DNA of 64,000 bases from CAVUAT01 sp963848045 (GTDB lineage Bacteria; Actinomycetota; Thermoleophilia; Solirubrobacterales; 70-9), in the NCBI GenBank assembly GCA_963848045.1, contig CAWKCC010000004.1, positions 186,001 to 250,000 of the forward strand, in the 5' to 3' direction. Position numbers and translations under genes: made by a program. Below, piece by piece: positions 50,135 through 58,199 of this stretch (position 1 is the first letter of the stretch; every line of letters starts with the position of its first letter). The notes under the pieces are model-generated. The model was not told the origin of the DNA. It made no database searches and was given only the letters and a program-made list of their open reading frames with translations.

Positions 50135-51101
50135 GGTCGAGATAGTCGGGGTAGGGGACCGCGTCGGTGAAGCGGGCCGCCGAGGCGATCATCGCGGCGT
50201 TGTCGGTGCAGAGCTCGATCGGGACCAGCTTGAGGCGCAAGCCGCGCTGCTCGCAGAGGCCGGTCGCCCGCTCGCGCAGCTCGGCGTTGGCAGCGACGCC
50301 ACCCCCAAGGGCCACGGCGGGCCAGTCGCCCGCGTCGAGCGCGCGCGAGAGCTTGGCGATCAGCTGGTCGACGATGGCGCGCTGATAGGAGGCGGCGAGG
50401 TCGGAGGCCGCCTCGCGGACGCCCTCGGGACCGAGCTCCTCGGCCCTGTAGACGAGCGCCGTCTTGACGCCGCTGAAGGAGAAGTCCAGGCCGGGATCTC
50501 GGCTCATCCCCACCGGGAACTCGAACGCCTCCGGATCGCCCGCGGGCGCGGCACGCTGGATCGCGGGACCGCCGGGGTAGCCGAGGCCCAGCAGGCGCGC
50601 CCCCTTGTCGAACGCCTCCCCGGCCGCGTCGTCGAGGGTGCTGCCGAGCAGCTCGAAGCGCCGCTCGTCGCGCACTCCGGCCAGCAAAGTGTGACCCCCG
50701 CTCGCTATCAGGCAGAGGAAGGGCGGCTGCAGCGACTCGGGCTCGAGGAAGTTGGCGGCGACGTGGCCGTGCAGGTGATCGACGGCGATCAGCGGCTTGC
50801 GGTGGGCGGCCGCGAGCGCCTTGGCGCTGCTGAGGCCGACCAGCAGGGCCCCGATCAGGCCAGGACGCTCGGTGACCGCGACCGCGTCGACCTCGGCCAG
50901 GGTCGTGCCGGCCTCGGCCAGGGCGGCATCCACGACGGGGTTGACCAGCTGAAGGTGCCGGCGCGACGCGACCTCGGGGACGACCCCGCCGTAGCGCTCG
51001 TGCAGGGAGGCCTGGGACGAGACGACGTTGGAGAGCACGCGGGCGCCGTCGACGACCGCGGCGCAGGTGTCGTCGCAGCTCGTCTCGAGCGCGAGGATCA
51101 A
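50094..51101 (-). CDS. tsaD: tRNA N6-adenosine threonylcarbamoyltransferase TsaD
   Basis: 335 residues. The ASKHA fold begins ILALETSCDDTCAAVVD and has the metal-binding VDHLHGHVAAN (HxxxH), the nucleotide loop CLIASGGHTLL and ALGGGVAANAELR. It transfers threonylcarbamoyl to A37 of ANN-decoding tRNAs with TsaB and TsaE, all present here. The start is a TTG overlapping the rimI stop by 4 nt; the frame upstream to 51140 is a shadow. Confidence 0.96.
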   Translation of the reverse strand: MILALETSCDDTCAAVVDGARVLSNVVSSQASLHERYGGVVPEVASRRHLQLVNPVVDAALAEAGTTLAEVDAVAVTERPGLIGALLVGLSSAKALAAAHRKPLIAVDHLHGHVAANFLEPESLQPPFLCLIASGGHTLLAGVRDERRFELLGSTLDDAAGEAFDKGARLLGLGYPGGPAIQRAAPAGDPEAFEFPVGMSRDPGLDFSFSGVKTALVYRAEELGPEGVREAASDLAASYQRAIVDQLIAKLSRALDAGDWPAVALGGGVAANAELRERATGLCEQRGLRLKLVPIELCTDNAAMIASAARFTDAVPYPDYLDHDASPGSAALRAA

Positions 51102-51592
51102 ACGGCCCCGGCTCGGACCGCGGCCTCGCCGGCCAGCCACATGATCAACGCGTCCTCGCCGTTGTCGTTGTAGTAGCGGCGCCGGCGCCCCGCCGAGCGG
51201 AAGCCGAAGCGCTCGTACATCGCGATCGCGGCCAGATTGGAGACTCGGACCTCGAGCGTGTAGCGAGCGTCCGATCCCGCCTCGCCGAAGAGGCGCTCGA
51301 TCAGCATCGTGGCGATCCCGCTGCGGCGATGCTCGGGGGCGATCGCGACGTTCATCAGGTGCCAGACCTGCTCGTAGCGCGAACAGACCAGATAGCCGAC
51401 CAGGCGGCCGTGCTGATCCTCGGCGGCGAGGCAGATGCCGGAGGGCTTGGAGAGCTCAAGGACGAACATCGCCAGCGACCACGGTGTCGGGAAGGAGCGG
51501 CGCTCGACCGAGATCACCGAGGGCAGGTCGCCGTAGGCAAGCCGCCGTACGCTCACCGCCTCACTCACCGCTGTCCGTTCGGTCTCGCTCAA
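51098..51592 (-). CDS. rimI: Ribosomal-protein-alanine N-acetyltransferase RimI
   Basis: 164-residue GNAT fold with acetyl-CoA loop RRSGIATMLIERL (Q/RxxGxA/G), preceded by VAIAPEH, and the C-terminal AIAMYERFGFRSAGRRRRYY signature typical of RimI. It acetylates the N-terminus of S18 and possibly other proteins. It lies between tsaB (32-nt overlap) and tsaD (4-nt overlap), the standard tsaB-rimI-tsaD order. Confidence 0.93.
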   Translation of the reverse strand: MSETERTAVSEAVSVRRLAYGDLPSVISVERRSFPTPWSLAMFVLELSKPSGICLAAEDQHGRLVGYLVCSRYEQVWHLMNVAIAPEHRRSGIATMLIERLFGEAGSDARYTLEVRVSNLAAIAMYERFGFRSAGRRRRYYNDNGEDALIMWLAGEAAVRAGAV

Positions 51593-52277
51593 GCCAACGC
51601 TCCGCGTCAGGCGCTCTCAGGTATATCGGCTCGATTTCGATCGGCGCGGTCGCCTTCGCCCCCTCGCCGAGCGCGCAGATGTGGCGCGCCGAGACGCGAT
51701 GCGCGTCGTCGTCGGAGGCTGCGACCACCGCTCCGGCGGCCTCGAGCTCTGCTCGAAATCGTAGCGAGCCGTCCCCGGCCGACAGGGGAGCCGGATCGAG
51801 TCCGCGAACGCGCTCGGCCAGCTCGCTCGGCTGGGCGACCAGCGGCGGCCACAGCTCGGCTCGGCCGCCGGCCTCGTAAAGCGCGGCGAAGACCTGCGAG
51901 CGCTTCGCGTCGAGGACCGGCAGCGCCGGGCGCCCGGCCCCACCGGGGTGCTCCCCGAGGCCCGCAGCCAGTGCCGCGAGGGTGCCAACCCCGGCCACGG
52001 GCAACTCGCGAGCCTGGGCCAGGGCGCGAGCGGTGGCGATCCCGATCCTGAGTCCCGTGTAGGAGCCCGGCCCGAGGCCGACCGCGATCAGCCCGATCCC
52101 CTCCCAGCCGCCCACCTTCCCGACGCAGTCCTCGATCTCGCGCAGCAGCAATCCGGAGTGGCGTGGCCTGCCCTCCGCGCCGGGCCCGCGCTCGGCCTCT
52201 CGCACAACCTCCCCCCCGCTGGTCACCGCGACCGTCAGCCACGCCGTGGCCGTATCGAAGCCCAGCACGGCGCTCAT
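51561..52277 (-). CDS. tsaB: tRNA threonylcarbamoyladenosine biosynthesis protein TsaB
   Basis: 238 residues of the inactive ASKHA type: VLGFDTATAWLTVAV, HSGLLLREIEDCV, GLIAVGLGPGSYTGLRIGIATARALA and PVLDAKRSQVFAALY. It scaffolds TsaD and TsaE. The ATG at 52277 is preferred over one two codons upstream. It overlaps rimI by 32 nt and is divergent from the small lipoprotein gene at 52356. Confidence 0.93.
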   Translation of the reverse strand: MSAVLGFDTATAWLTVAVTSGGEVVREAERGPGAEGRPRHSGLLLREIEDCVGKVGGWEGIGLIAVGLGPGSYTGLRIGIATARALAQARELPVAGVGTLAALAAGLGEHPGGAGRPALPVLDAKRSQVFAALYEAGGRAELWPPLVAQPSELAERVRGLDPAPLSAGDGSLRFRAELEAAGAVVAASDDDAHRVSARHICALGEGAKATAPIEIEPIYLRAPDAERWLERDRTDSGE

Positions 52278-52355
52278 CGGCACGCATCCGGCATTAGTCT
52301 CCCGACACGCGCCCCGGCGCGATCCAGGTCAAAGCTCGAAGCAGGGAGGCAGAAC

Positions 52356-52658
52356 ATGGAATCGGAGTCCAGCAGGTTCGCGGCGCTTGCCCGTAGCCGC
52401 CGCACGATCCTCGTCGCGGTGGCGGTCGGAGCGCTCGGGGCGGGCTTCAGCGCCTGCGGCGATGACGAGACCGACCAGGCCCAGAAGGCGATCGACGACG
52501 CCAAGACGCAGGTCGAGTCCGCCCTTGAGGACGTCGACACCGAGCAGCTCCAGAAGGAGGCCTCGGAGGCGCAGAAGTCGGTCTCCGAAGCGATCGACAA
52601 GGCGCCGCCCGAGGTCCAGAAGCAGCTCGAGGAGGCCAAGGAGCAGCTCGAGAACTGA
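52356..52658 (+). CDS. Small coiled-coil lipoprotein
   Basis: 100 residues with a lipoprotein signal peptide (TILVAVAVGALGAGFSAC) and a mature part that is almost entirely a charged coiled coil (DDAKTQVESALEDVDTEQL, EQLEEAKEQLEN-like repeats). GGGAGG is eight bases before the ATG. It recalls Lpp-like or spacer lipoproteins, but no family is recognised. It sits on the opposite strand, between tsaE and tsaB. Confidence 0.75.
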   Translation: MESESSRFAALARSRRTILVAVAVGALGAGFSACGDDETDQAQKAIDDAKTQVESALEDVDTEQLQKEASEAQKSVSEAIDKAPPEVQKQLEEAKEQLEN

Positions 52659-52664
52659 GATCAA

Positions 52665-52702
52665 CCCGCATCTCCTCGGGCTGCGCCCTGCGGGGATGCG
52701 GG
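52665..52702. terminator. Strong GC hairpin between convergent lipoprotein and tsaE genes
   Basis: CCCGCATCTCC (52665-52675) pairs with GGGGATGCGGG (52692-52702) with one T-G wobble, and an inner GGGC-TGC-GCCC extends the stem. It begins seven bases after the lipoprotein stop and ends 25 bases before the tsaE stop. It is the best terminator candidate in the window; no T tract. Confidence 0.65.
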
Positions 52703-52726
52703 GCTGCGGCGCGATCGGGGACTGGG

Positions 52727-53161
52727 CTAGGCGGCGACGCCGATGAGGCGCTCGTCGCCGCCGGCGTGGCGGATCTCGATACGGGCGGCGACCCGCTCGA
52801 GCCGCGGCTCGGCGGCGGCGGGCCACTCGATGAAGGCCACGGAGCGCTCGTCTAGGTAATCGTCGAGCAGCGCCGGGTCCTCTGCATCGAGGTCCTCCGC
52901 TCCCCCGAGCCGGTAGAGGTCCAGGTGCGAGACGGGCACCTTTCCCTCATAGCGCTGACCGATAGTGAAGGTCGGAGAGGTGACCGGGTCGCTCACCCCG
53001 AGGGCCCTGCACGCTCCCCGGATCAGCGTCGTCTTGCCGGCACCGAGCTCGCCGCTGACGAGGACGATGTCGCCGGGTGCCAGCCCCGCCGCGATCCGCG
53101 CCCCCACGGCCTCGGTCTCGGCCGGGCCCCTGCTCAGCAGCGGCGACTCGGGGTTCGCCAT
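52727..53161 (-). CDS. tsaE: tRNA threonylcarbamoyladenosine biosynthesis ATPase TsaE
   Basis: 144-residue P-loop protein with Walker A GELGAGKTT, the SPTFTIGQRY switch and FIEWPAAAEP (Walker B region). TsaE drives the t6A cycle with TsaB and TsaD. It is separated from tsaB by the opposite-strand lipoprotein gene and a terminator hairpin, so its transcription is probably independent of tsaB. It is transcribed with the udg gene upstream. Confidence 0.94.
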   Translation of the reverse strand: MANPESPLLSRGPAETEAVGARIAAGLAPGDIVLVSGELGAGKTTLIRGACRALGVSDPVTSPTFTIGQRYEGKVPVSHLDLYRLGGAEDLDAEDPALLDDYLDERSVAFIEWPAAAEPRLERVAARIEIRHAGGDERLIGVAA

Positions 53162-53170
53162 CGTCCCGAC

Positions 53171-53863
53171 TCAGCCGAAGAAGCCGAGCTGGTCGGCCGT
53201 CGGCTTGGCTGCATCGCCGGGCGACGCGATCCCGGGCGGCGGCTCCGGAAGCTCGCGCTCGAGCAGCGGGGGGATCAGCTCGAAGTCCTCGCGGAGCTGC
53301 TCGGCGACGCGCGGAGTGCGCAGGCCGGCGGCCGGATGGAACAGAGGCAGGACGTAGAGGGAGCGGCCGCCGATCACGTGTTCCTGCGCCCTTCCCCTGA
53401 CCTTCGTGATCCCCGCCTGGTTCGCGGTCAGGAGCTTGGTCGCGAAGTTGCCGAGCGTGGCGATGATCCGCGGCTCGATCAACTGGATCCGCTGGTCCAG
53501 CCAGGGGCGGCAGGTCTCTATCTCCTCGGGCTGTGGGTCGCGGTTGCCGGGCGGGCGGCAGCAGAGGACGTTGTTGATGAACACGTCCTCACGCGTCATC
53601 CCGATCCCCGCCAGCAGCTCGCCGAGGAACCTCCCGGCGCGGCCGACGAAGGGCAATCCCCGACGGTCCTCCTCGGCGCCGGGAGCCTCGCCGACGAACA
53701 TCAGGTCGGCGTCGGCGTTGCCGGAGCCGAACACGACCTTGTCGCGCGTCTCCGAGAGCGGGCACCTGACGCAGGTCGAGGCCTCGCGGTAGACCTCGAC
53801 CAGCCGCTCGCGGCGCTCGGCCTTTCCCAGGCCCACCTGGTCCGAGCTCCGAGCCTCAGCCAC
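53171..53863 (-). CDS. Uracil-DNA glycosylase family 4, Fe-S type
   Basis: 230 residues. The four Fe-S cysteines are visible as TCVRCP and, later, LCCRPPGNR and ETCRPW. Catalytic motif A is GEAPGAEEDRRGLPFVGRAG and motif B is FHPAA. Family 4 enzymes remove uracil from double- and single-stranded DNA in thermophiles and actinobacteria. The start overlaps the FmdB-type gene by 8 nt. A 30-residue Pro-rich C-terminal tail is additional. Confidence 0.92.
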   Translation of the reverse strand: MAEARSSDQVGLGKAERRERLVEVYREASTCVRCPLSETRDKVVFGSGNADADLMFVGEAPGAEEDRRGLPFVGRAGRFLGELLAGIGMTREDVFINNVLCCRPPGNRDPQPEEIETCRPWLDQRIQLIEPRIIATLGNFATKLLTANQAGITKVRGRAQEHVIGGRSLYVLPLFHPAAGLRTPRVAEQLREDFELIPPLLERELPEPPPGIASPGDAAKPTADQLGFFG

Positions 53864-54140
53864 GGCTCCCGCCAGGCCCCGACCGCCTCTCGGAGGCGCG
53901 CTGCTTACGGAAACGCTCCATCGCGCCGCCGCGATCGGTGCCGCGCTTGTCCTCGGATCGCCGCCTCTGGTTGGGCGTCAGCTGGCGATGGGTCGGCGTG
54001 AACGAGCCGGACAGCAGCCGCTCGGGCTCACCGCCACACTGCGGGCAGCGGACCGCCGACTCCTCGGTGCCCACGTGCGTCCCGACCAGCTCCTCGAAGC
54101 GGTGGCCGCAGCTCAGGCAGGCGAATTCGTAGAGCGCCAC
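53856..54140 (-). CDS. FmdB-type zinc ribbon protein
   Basis: 94 residues: ALYEFACLSCGHRFEEL ... RCPQCGG, the FmdB/CxxC_CxxC_SSSS zinc ribbon, followed by a basic disordered tail (RRRSEDKRGTDRGG). Function is unknown; proposed as a regulatory protein. GTG at 54140 begins the conserved domain and has TACCAT seven bases upstream, suggesting leaderless expression; the open frame to 54296 runs through a divergent promoter and is rejected. Confidence 0.82.
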   Translation of the reverse strand: MALYEFACLSCGHRFEELVGTHVGTEESAVRCPQCGGEPERLLSGSFTPTHRQLTPNQRRRSEDKRGTDRGGAMERFRKQRASERRSGPGGSRG

Positions 54141-54170
54141 AGGCGGGATGGTAGTCGCGAGGCCCCGGCC

Positions 54171-54176
54171 TATAAT
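54171..54176 (+). promoter_or_regulatory. Consensus -10 (TATAAT) of the pantothenate operon
   Basis: A perfect TATAAT in GC-rich surroundings, 80 bases before the DUF2520 ATG at 54257. Transcription would start near 54183, giving a leader of about 75 nt. A clear -35 is not visible. The region is divergent with the FmdB-type gene. Confidence 0.55.
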
Positions 54177-54256
54177 CGGCTCAGGCCGCGACCCGGCAGA
54201 GGCGCGGACCCACAACTGCGGATCTTCCGAAACCACACCGCCGTCTGGTATCTCCG

Positions 54257-55081
54257 ATGCGAGAACTGGAACGGGAACTCGTCCCGAAGCCCACAAGCAA
54301 CTCGCCGATCGCCGTCGTCGGGCGTGGCCGCGTGGGCCGGAGCCTCGCCGCAGCCATGCCTGCCCGCGACGTGCCCGCGCGCCTCTGTGCCACCGCCGAT
54401 GCGGGCTCGGCGTGCGCGGGCGCGACCGCCGCGCTGCTCTGCGTTCCCGACGACGCGATCGAGGGCGCCTGCGAGCGGGCGATGGGGGCCACCCCCCCGC
54501 CCAGCCTGGTCGGCCACGTCAGCGGCGCGAGCACCCTCGAGGCGTTGGCCTGCGCCACGGCGGGCGGCTCGGCGGCCTTCTCGGTTCACCCGCTGCAGAC
54601 CTTCGCCGACGGCGAGACGGACGTGGCCGGCGTCCCCGCCGCGGTCGCCGGTGGCGATGCGGGCGCCGAGGCCTTCGCCGCGGGGCTGGCCGGCCTGCTC
54701 GGGATGCTCCCCTTCGCGGTGCCCGAGGAGCAGCGCGCCGCCTACCACGCCGCCGCCTGCATCGCCTCCAACTTTCTCGTCACCCTGGAAGAGTCGGCCG
54801 AGAGCCTGCTGGGCTCCGCCGGGATCGCCGGCGGGCGCGAGCTGCTCGCCCCGCTTGTGCGTCGCACCGCCGCCAACTGGGCCGAGCAGGGCGGTGCGGC
54901 GCTGACCGGCCCGATCGCGCGTGGCGACGAGGCGACCGTCGAGCGCCACCGCGCTGCGCTGGCCGAGATCGCGCCCGAGCTGCTTGCGGCCTACGAGGCC
55001 CTTGCCGAGCGCACCCAGGCTCTCGCTGCGAAAGCCCGCGCCCGGCACGGCGCCCGTGCCGGAGAGGGTGCCCCCGCGTGA
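54257..55081 (+). CDS. Rossmann/DUF2520 oxidoreductase-like protein, candidate ketopantoate reductase
   Basis: 274 residues: Rossmann domain (IAVVGRGRVGRSLAAAM, LLCVPDDAIEGACE, VGHVSGASTLEAL) and an all-helical DUF2520 C-terminal domain (YHAAACIASNFLVTLEESAESLL). The fold resembles ketopantoate reductase and 6-phosphogluconate dehydrogenases. It is the first gene of an operon with panC and panB, overlapping panC by 4 nt, while no panE is in the window. Supplying pantoate is therefore the obvious guess, possibly as a PanG-like enzyme; unproven. Confidence 0.85.
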   Translation: MRELERELVPKPTSNSPIAVVGRGRVGRSLAAAMPARDVPARLCATADAGSACAGATAALLCVPDDAIEGACERAMGATPPPSLVGHVSGASTLEALACATAGGSAAFSVHPLQTFADGETDVAGVPAAVAGGDAGAEAFAAGLAGLLGMLPFAVPEEQRAAYHAAACIASNFLVTLEESAESLLGSAGIAGGRELLAPLVRRTAANWAEQGGAALTGPIARGDEATVERHRAALAEIAPELLAAYEALAERTQALAAKARARHGARAGEGAPA

Positions 55082-55959
55082 AGTCCGTGCGGAGCAAGGC
55101 CGAGCTGCGCGACGCGCTGGCGGCGCCCCGGCGGGCGGGGAAGCGAATCGGGCTCGTCCCGACCATGGGCTACTTCCACGACGGCCACCTGTCGCTGATG
55201 CGCCGCGCGCGCGCGGACGCCGAAGTCGTGGTCGTCAGCCTGTTCGTCAACCCGACCCAGTTCGCGCCCGGAGAGGACCTCGACTTCTACCCGCGCGACG
55301 AGAGTCGCGACACGGCCCTGGCCGAGGATGTGGGCGTGGACGTGCTCTGGGCCCCCCAGGCGACGGAGATGTACCCCGACGGCTTCGGGACAACGGTCGA
55401 GGTCGACGAGGCGCTGACCGGGGTGCTCGACGGAGCGCCGGGGCGCCGAGGGGCCTCACACTTTCGCGGCGTCGCCACCGTCGTCGCCAAGCTGTTCAAC
55501 TGCGTACGGCCTGACGCCGCCTACTTCGGCCGCAAGGACGCCCAGCAGGCGCTGGTGATCGAGCGCATGGCCCGCGACCTCGACTTCGACGTCGAGATAG
55601 AGGTGCTGCCCACCGTCCGCGACCCTGACGGTCTCGCGTTGAGCTCCCGCAACGCCTACCTGAGCCTCTCTGAGCGCCGGCGCGCCGTCGCCCTACCTCG
55701 CGCCCTGCGCGCGGCCGAGGATCTGGTGCGCAGGGGCGAGCGCTCCACCGACAAGGTGCTCGAGGCGATCAGGCGAGAGCTGGATGCCGCCGGGCTCGAG
55801 CCCGAGTACGTGGAGGCCCGCGACGCCGCCGACCTCTCTCCCGTCGCCGAGCTCGATGGCAGACCGGTGCTGATCGCCGTGGCCGCGAACCTCGGCAGGG
55901 CCCATCTGATCGACAATGTCGTCGTCACCGTGAACCCCGACAAGGAGGCATCAACGTGA
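55078..55959 (+). CDS. panC: Pantothenate synthetase
   Basis: 293 residues joining pantoate and beta-alanine with ATP. The nucleotidyltransferase motifs are clear: VPTMGYFHDGHLSLM (HxGH-type), FVNPTQFAPGEDLDFYPR, YFGRKDAQQ and the KMSKS-like LSSRNAYL. GTG at 55078 overlaps the DUF2520 stop by 4 nt, and its own stop overlaps panB by 4 nt. Longer open frames upstream are shadows. Confidence 0.96.
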   Translation: MKSVRSKAELRDALAAPRRAGKRIGLVPTMGYFHDGHLSLMRRARADAEVVVVSLFVNPTQFAPGEDLDFYPRDESRDTALAEDVGVDVLWAPQATEMYPDGFGTTVEVDEALTGVLDGAPGRRGASHFRGVATVVAKLFNCVRPDAAYFGRKDAQQALVIERMARDLDFDVEIEVLPTVRDPDGLALSSRNAYLSLSERRRAVALPRALRAAEDLVRRGERSTDKVLEAIRRELDAAGLEPEYVEARDAADLSPVAELDGRPVLIAVAANLGRAHLIDNVVVTVNPDKEAST

Positions 55960-56900
55960 GCAGCCGACCGCGCAAGCCCCCCGCCCCGACCGAGGTTCCC
56001 GATGCGCCGCCCGCGGAGCGCAGCCCGATGACTCTCCCGCGGATCGCGGAGATGAAGGCGGCCGGCGAGGCGCTGGTGATGGTCACGGCCTACGACTTCC
56101 CCTCGGCCCAAGTGGTCGATGAGGCGGGCGTCGACATGGTGCTGGTCGGCGACAGCGCGGCGATGGTCGTTCTCGGCCACGAGGCCACAACCCCCGTCGG
56201 CATGGAGGAGATGCTGATGCTCACGTCAGCCGTGCAGCGGGGACTGAGGACCCCGCTGCTGATCGGTGACCTCCCCTTCGGCTCATACGAGGGCTCCAAC
56301 GAGCTGGCGATCGAGAGCGCGCAGCGCTTCGTCAAGGAGGCCGGCTGCGACGCGGTCAAGCTCGAGCGAGGCGGCCCCTCCGTCGACCGCGCCCGGGCGA
56401 TCATCCGCGCCGGCATCCCGGTCATGGGCCACATTGGGCTCACACCGCAGACGGCGACGCAGCTCGGCGGCTTCAAAGCCCAGGGCCGTACCGCCGAGAC
56501 GGCCTCGAAGCTGGCCGAGGATGCGGTGGCTCTGCAGTCCGTGGGCTGTTTCGCGATCGTCTTCGAGGCGATCCCGGCCGCGGTCACCGAGACCCTGATG
56601 CCGCTGCTCGACGTTCCCGTGATCGGGATCGGCGCGGGCCCGGCGACCGACGGACAGGTGCTCGTCTTCCACGACCTGCTGGGGATCTTCGAGGGGGGCA
56701 AACCTCGCTTCGTGCGCCGCTACGCGGAGGTCCGCCGCGAGATGCTCGAGGGAGTCCGCGCCTACACCGAGGACGTTCGCGCCGGCCGCTTCCCCGCCGA
56801 GGAGCACTCCTACACGATTTCCCCCGAGGAGCTCGAGGACTTCCGCCGCTATCTCAGCGAGGAGAGTCTGGCGGGGACCAACACCCCCTGGGACTGGTAA
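55956..56900 (+). CDS. panB: 3-methyl-2-oxobutanoate hydroxymethyltransferase
   Basis: 314 residues forming ketopantoate from alpha-ketoisovalerate and methylenetetrahydrofolate. A (beta/alpha)8 barrel with VTAYDFPSAQVVDEAGVDMVLVGDS (in part), metal-binding Asp/Glu in GDLPFGSYE and FEAIPA, KLERGG and GIGAGPATDGQVLVFHDLLG. The 25-residue Pro-rich N-terminal extension is unusual. The last gene of the operon; a hairpin follows at once. Confidence 0.96.
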   Translation: MSSRPRKPPAPTEVPDAPPAERSPMTLPRIAEMKAAGEALVMVTAYDFPSAQVVDEAGVDMVLVGDSAAMVVLGHEATTPVGMEEMLMLTSAVQRGLRTPLLIGDLPFGSYEGSNELAIESAQRFVKEAGCDAVKLERGGPSVDRARAIIRAGIPVMGHIGLTPQTATQLGGFKAQGRTAETASKLAEDAVALQSVGCFAIVFEAIPAAVTETLMPLLDVPVIGIGAGPATDGQVLVFHDLLGIFEGGKPRFVRRYAEVRREMLEGVRAYTEDVRAGRFPAEEHSYTISPEELEDFRRYLSEESLAGTNTPWDW

Positions 56901-56924
56901 CGGCCGGATCCCCGGCGCGGCCGT
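56900..56924. terminator. 7-bp perfect hairpin after panB
   Basis: ACGGCCG (56900-56906) and CGGCCGT (56918-56924) pair perfectly around an 11-nt loop, starting on the last base of the panB stop codon. It lies between panB and the convergent MBL gene. No T tract. Confidence 0.5.
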
Positions 56925-56943
56925 CGCCGTGGACCTCTGAGCC

Positions 56944-57708
56944 CTAGGCGAGCGGAGCCGACTCCCCCGGATCGAGAACCACGACCCGGGTGTCGGGCGT
57001 CCGCCTTGCGACCAGCTCGGCGAACTCGCGGGGCGCAGCTCCGAGGTCCGGGGTGCGGTGGAGCGCGGCGGCGAGGGTGCCCCAGTGGATGGGGATGACG
57101 AGGCCGGGGCGGATCAGCTCCACGGCGCGGGCAGCGCGCTCGGGGTCGAGGTGGCCGGCGCCGAGCTTCGGCCCCCAGCCCGCGACCGGGACCAGGGCGA
57201 CGTCGACGTGTCCGCGCAGCTCGCGCATGCCGTCGAAGAGGTCGGTGTCACCGGCGAAGTAGACACTCGGGGAGCCGCGTCCGGCGGCGATCGTGTAACC
57301 GAGCGCGGGAATCGGGCGCGAGAAGCGCAGGCGGGCGCCGTCGTGATCGGCCGGAACGGCCCTGACCGTCAACCCGGCGGCCTCAGCGCTCTCGCCCGCG
57401 TCCATCTCCAGCACCGGGCTGACGCCCGCCCGCTCGACGATCCGCCCGGCACCCCGGGGTGCGAATACCTCGCTTTCACCCGCGACCTGGCGCAGGGAAT
57501 GCACGTCGAGGTGGTCGTAGTGTGCGTGCGAGATCAACACCACGTCGGGGCTCCTGACCAGGTCCCAGTCGGGGGGCGGCGTCTGGCGGCGCAGGAAGAG
57601 CACGCGGTCGCGCAGCACCGGATCCGTGAGCACGCGAACGCCGCCCAGCTGGAACAGCGTCGTCGCGTGCCCCACGTAGGTGATCCGATCCGCTGCCGTA
57701 CTTGTCAC
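56944..57708 (-). CDS. MBL-fold metallo-hydrolase, UlaG/NAPE-PLD-like
   Basis: 254 residues with ITYVGHATTLFQL (substrate His), metal motif SHAHYDHLD, then PADHDG, YFAGDTDLF (bridging Asp) and IPIHWGT (final His). This combination is typical of UlaG-like lactonases and NAPE-PLD-like phosphodiesterases. Substrate unknown. The GTG at 57708 has TAGCCT eight bases upstream, so probably leaderless and divergent from YjbQ. Confidence 0.85.
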   Translation of the reverse strand: MTSTAADRITYVGHATTLFQLGGVRVLTDPVLRDRVLFLRRQTPPPDWDLVRSPDVVLISHAHYDHLDVHSLRQVAGESEVFAPRGAGRIVERAGVSPVLEMDAGESAEAAGLTVRAVPADHDGARLRFSRPIPALGYTIAAGRGSPSVYFAGDTDLFDGMRELRGHVDVALVPVAGWGPKLGAGHLDPERAARAVELIRPGLVIPIHWGTLAAALHRTPDLGAAPREFAELVARRTPDTRVVVLDPGESAPLA

Positions 57709-57716
57709 GGCGAGAG

Positions 57717-57722
57717 AGGCTA
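57717..57722 (-). promoter_or_regulatory. -10 element (TAGCCT), MBL gene side of a divergent promoter pair
   Basis: TAGCCT on the minus strand, 8 nt before the GTG at 57708. The opposite-facing TAGCTT of the YjbQ gene lies 47 bp away, so both -35 regions share the interval. Confidence 0.5.
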
Positions 57723-57769
57723 GGGTCCCAACCGCTCGTCAGGCGGCGGATCCGCGACCGGCACTGCGC

Positions 57770-57775
57770 TAGCTT
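57770..57775 (+). promoter_or_regulatory. -10 element (TAGCTT), YjbQ side of a divergent promoter pair
   Basis: TAGCTT, then 7 nt, then GTG at 57783: the leaderless geometry again. No Shine-Dalgarno. Confidence 0.55.
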
Positions 57776-57782
57776 CCCGCCG

Positions 57783-58199
57783 GTGCCGACCCTGAGCCGC
57801 GAGCTGACACTGACCACACGCGGAGACGCGCACGTGATCGACATCACGGGGGCCGTCCAGGAGGCCGTGCGCGAGGCCGGTATCGAGCAGGGGCTGGCGA
57901 CGGCCTTCGTGCGTGGCTCGACGGCGGCGCTGACGACGATGGAGTACGAGCCCGGCGGCGTCGCCGACCTCCGGGCGCTGGTCGACCGGCTGATCCCGGT
58001 GGAGGGTGACTACGAGCACAACCGGCTCAATCACGACTCCAACTCCCACGCCCACCAGCGCGCTTCGCTGATCGGCGCCTCAGAGCAGGTTCCGGTGCTC
58101 GGCGGGCGGCTCGCCCTGGGCACCTGGCAGCAGCTGGTGCTGATCGACTTCGACGACCGGCCCCGCGAGCGCACCGTGATCGTGCATGTGAGCTGGTGA
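57783..58199 (+). CDS. YjbQ/UPF0047 family protein
   Basis: 138 residues covering the whole UPF0047 domain: VIDITGAVQEAV, FVRGSTAALTTMEYEPG, the HDSNSHAHQRASLIG segment with conserved His/Asn and GTWQQLVLIDFDDRPRERTV. Members show weak thiamine-phosphate synthase activity; the physiological role is unsettled. The GTG at 57783 is fixed by the leaderless promoter. The stop overlaps the propeller gene by 4 nt. Confidence 0.9.
   Translation: MPTLSRELTLTTRGDAHVIDITGAVQEAVREAGIEQGLATAFVRGSTAALTTMEYEPGGVADLRALVDRLIPVEGDYEHNRLNHDSNSHAHQRASLIGASEQVPVLGGRLALGTWQQLVLIDFDDRPRERTVIVHVSW

Noticed and set aside
49194..54140. Rex operator sites
   Set aside because: No TTGTGA-n6-TCACAA-like palindrome was found near rex, the glutaredoxin gene or hppA by eye.
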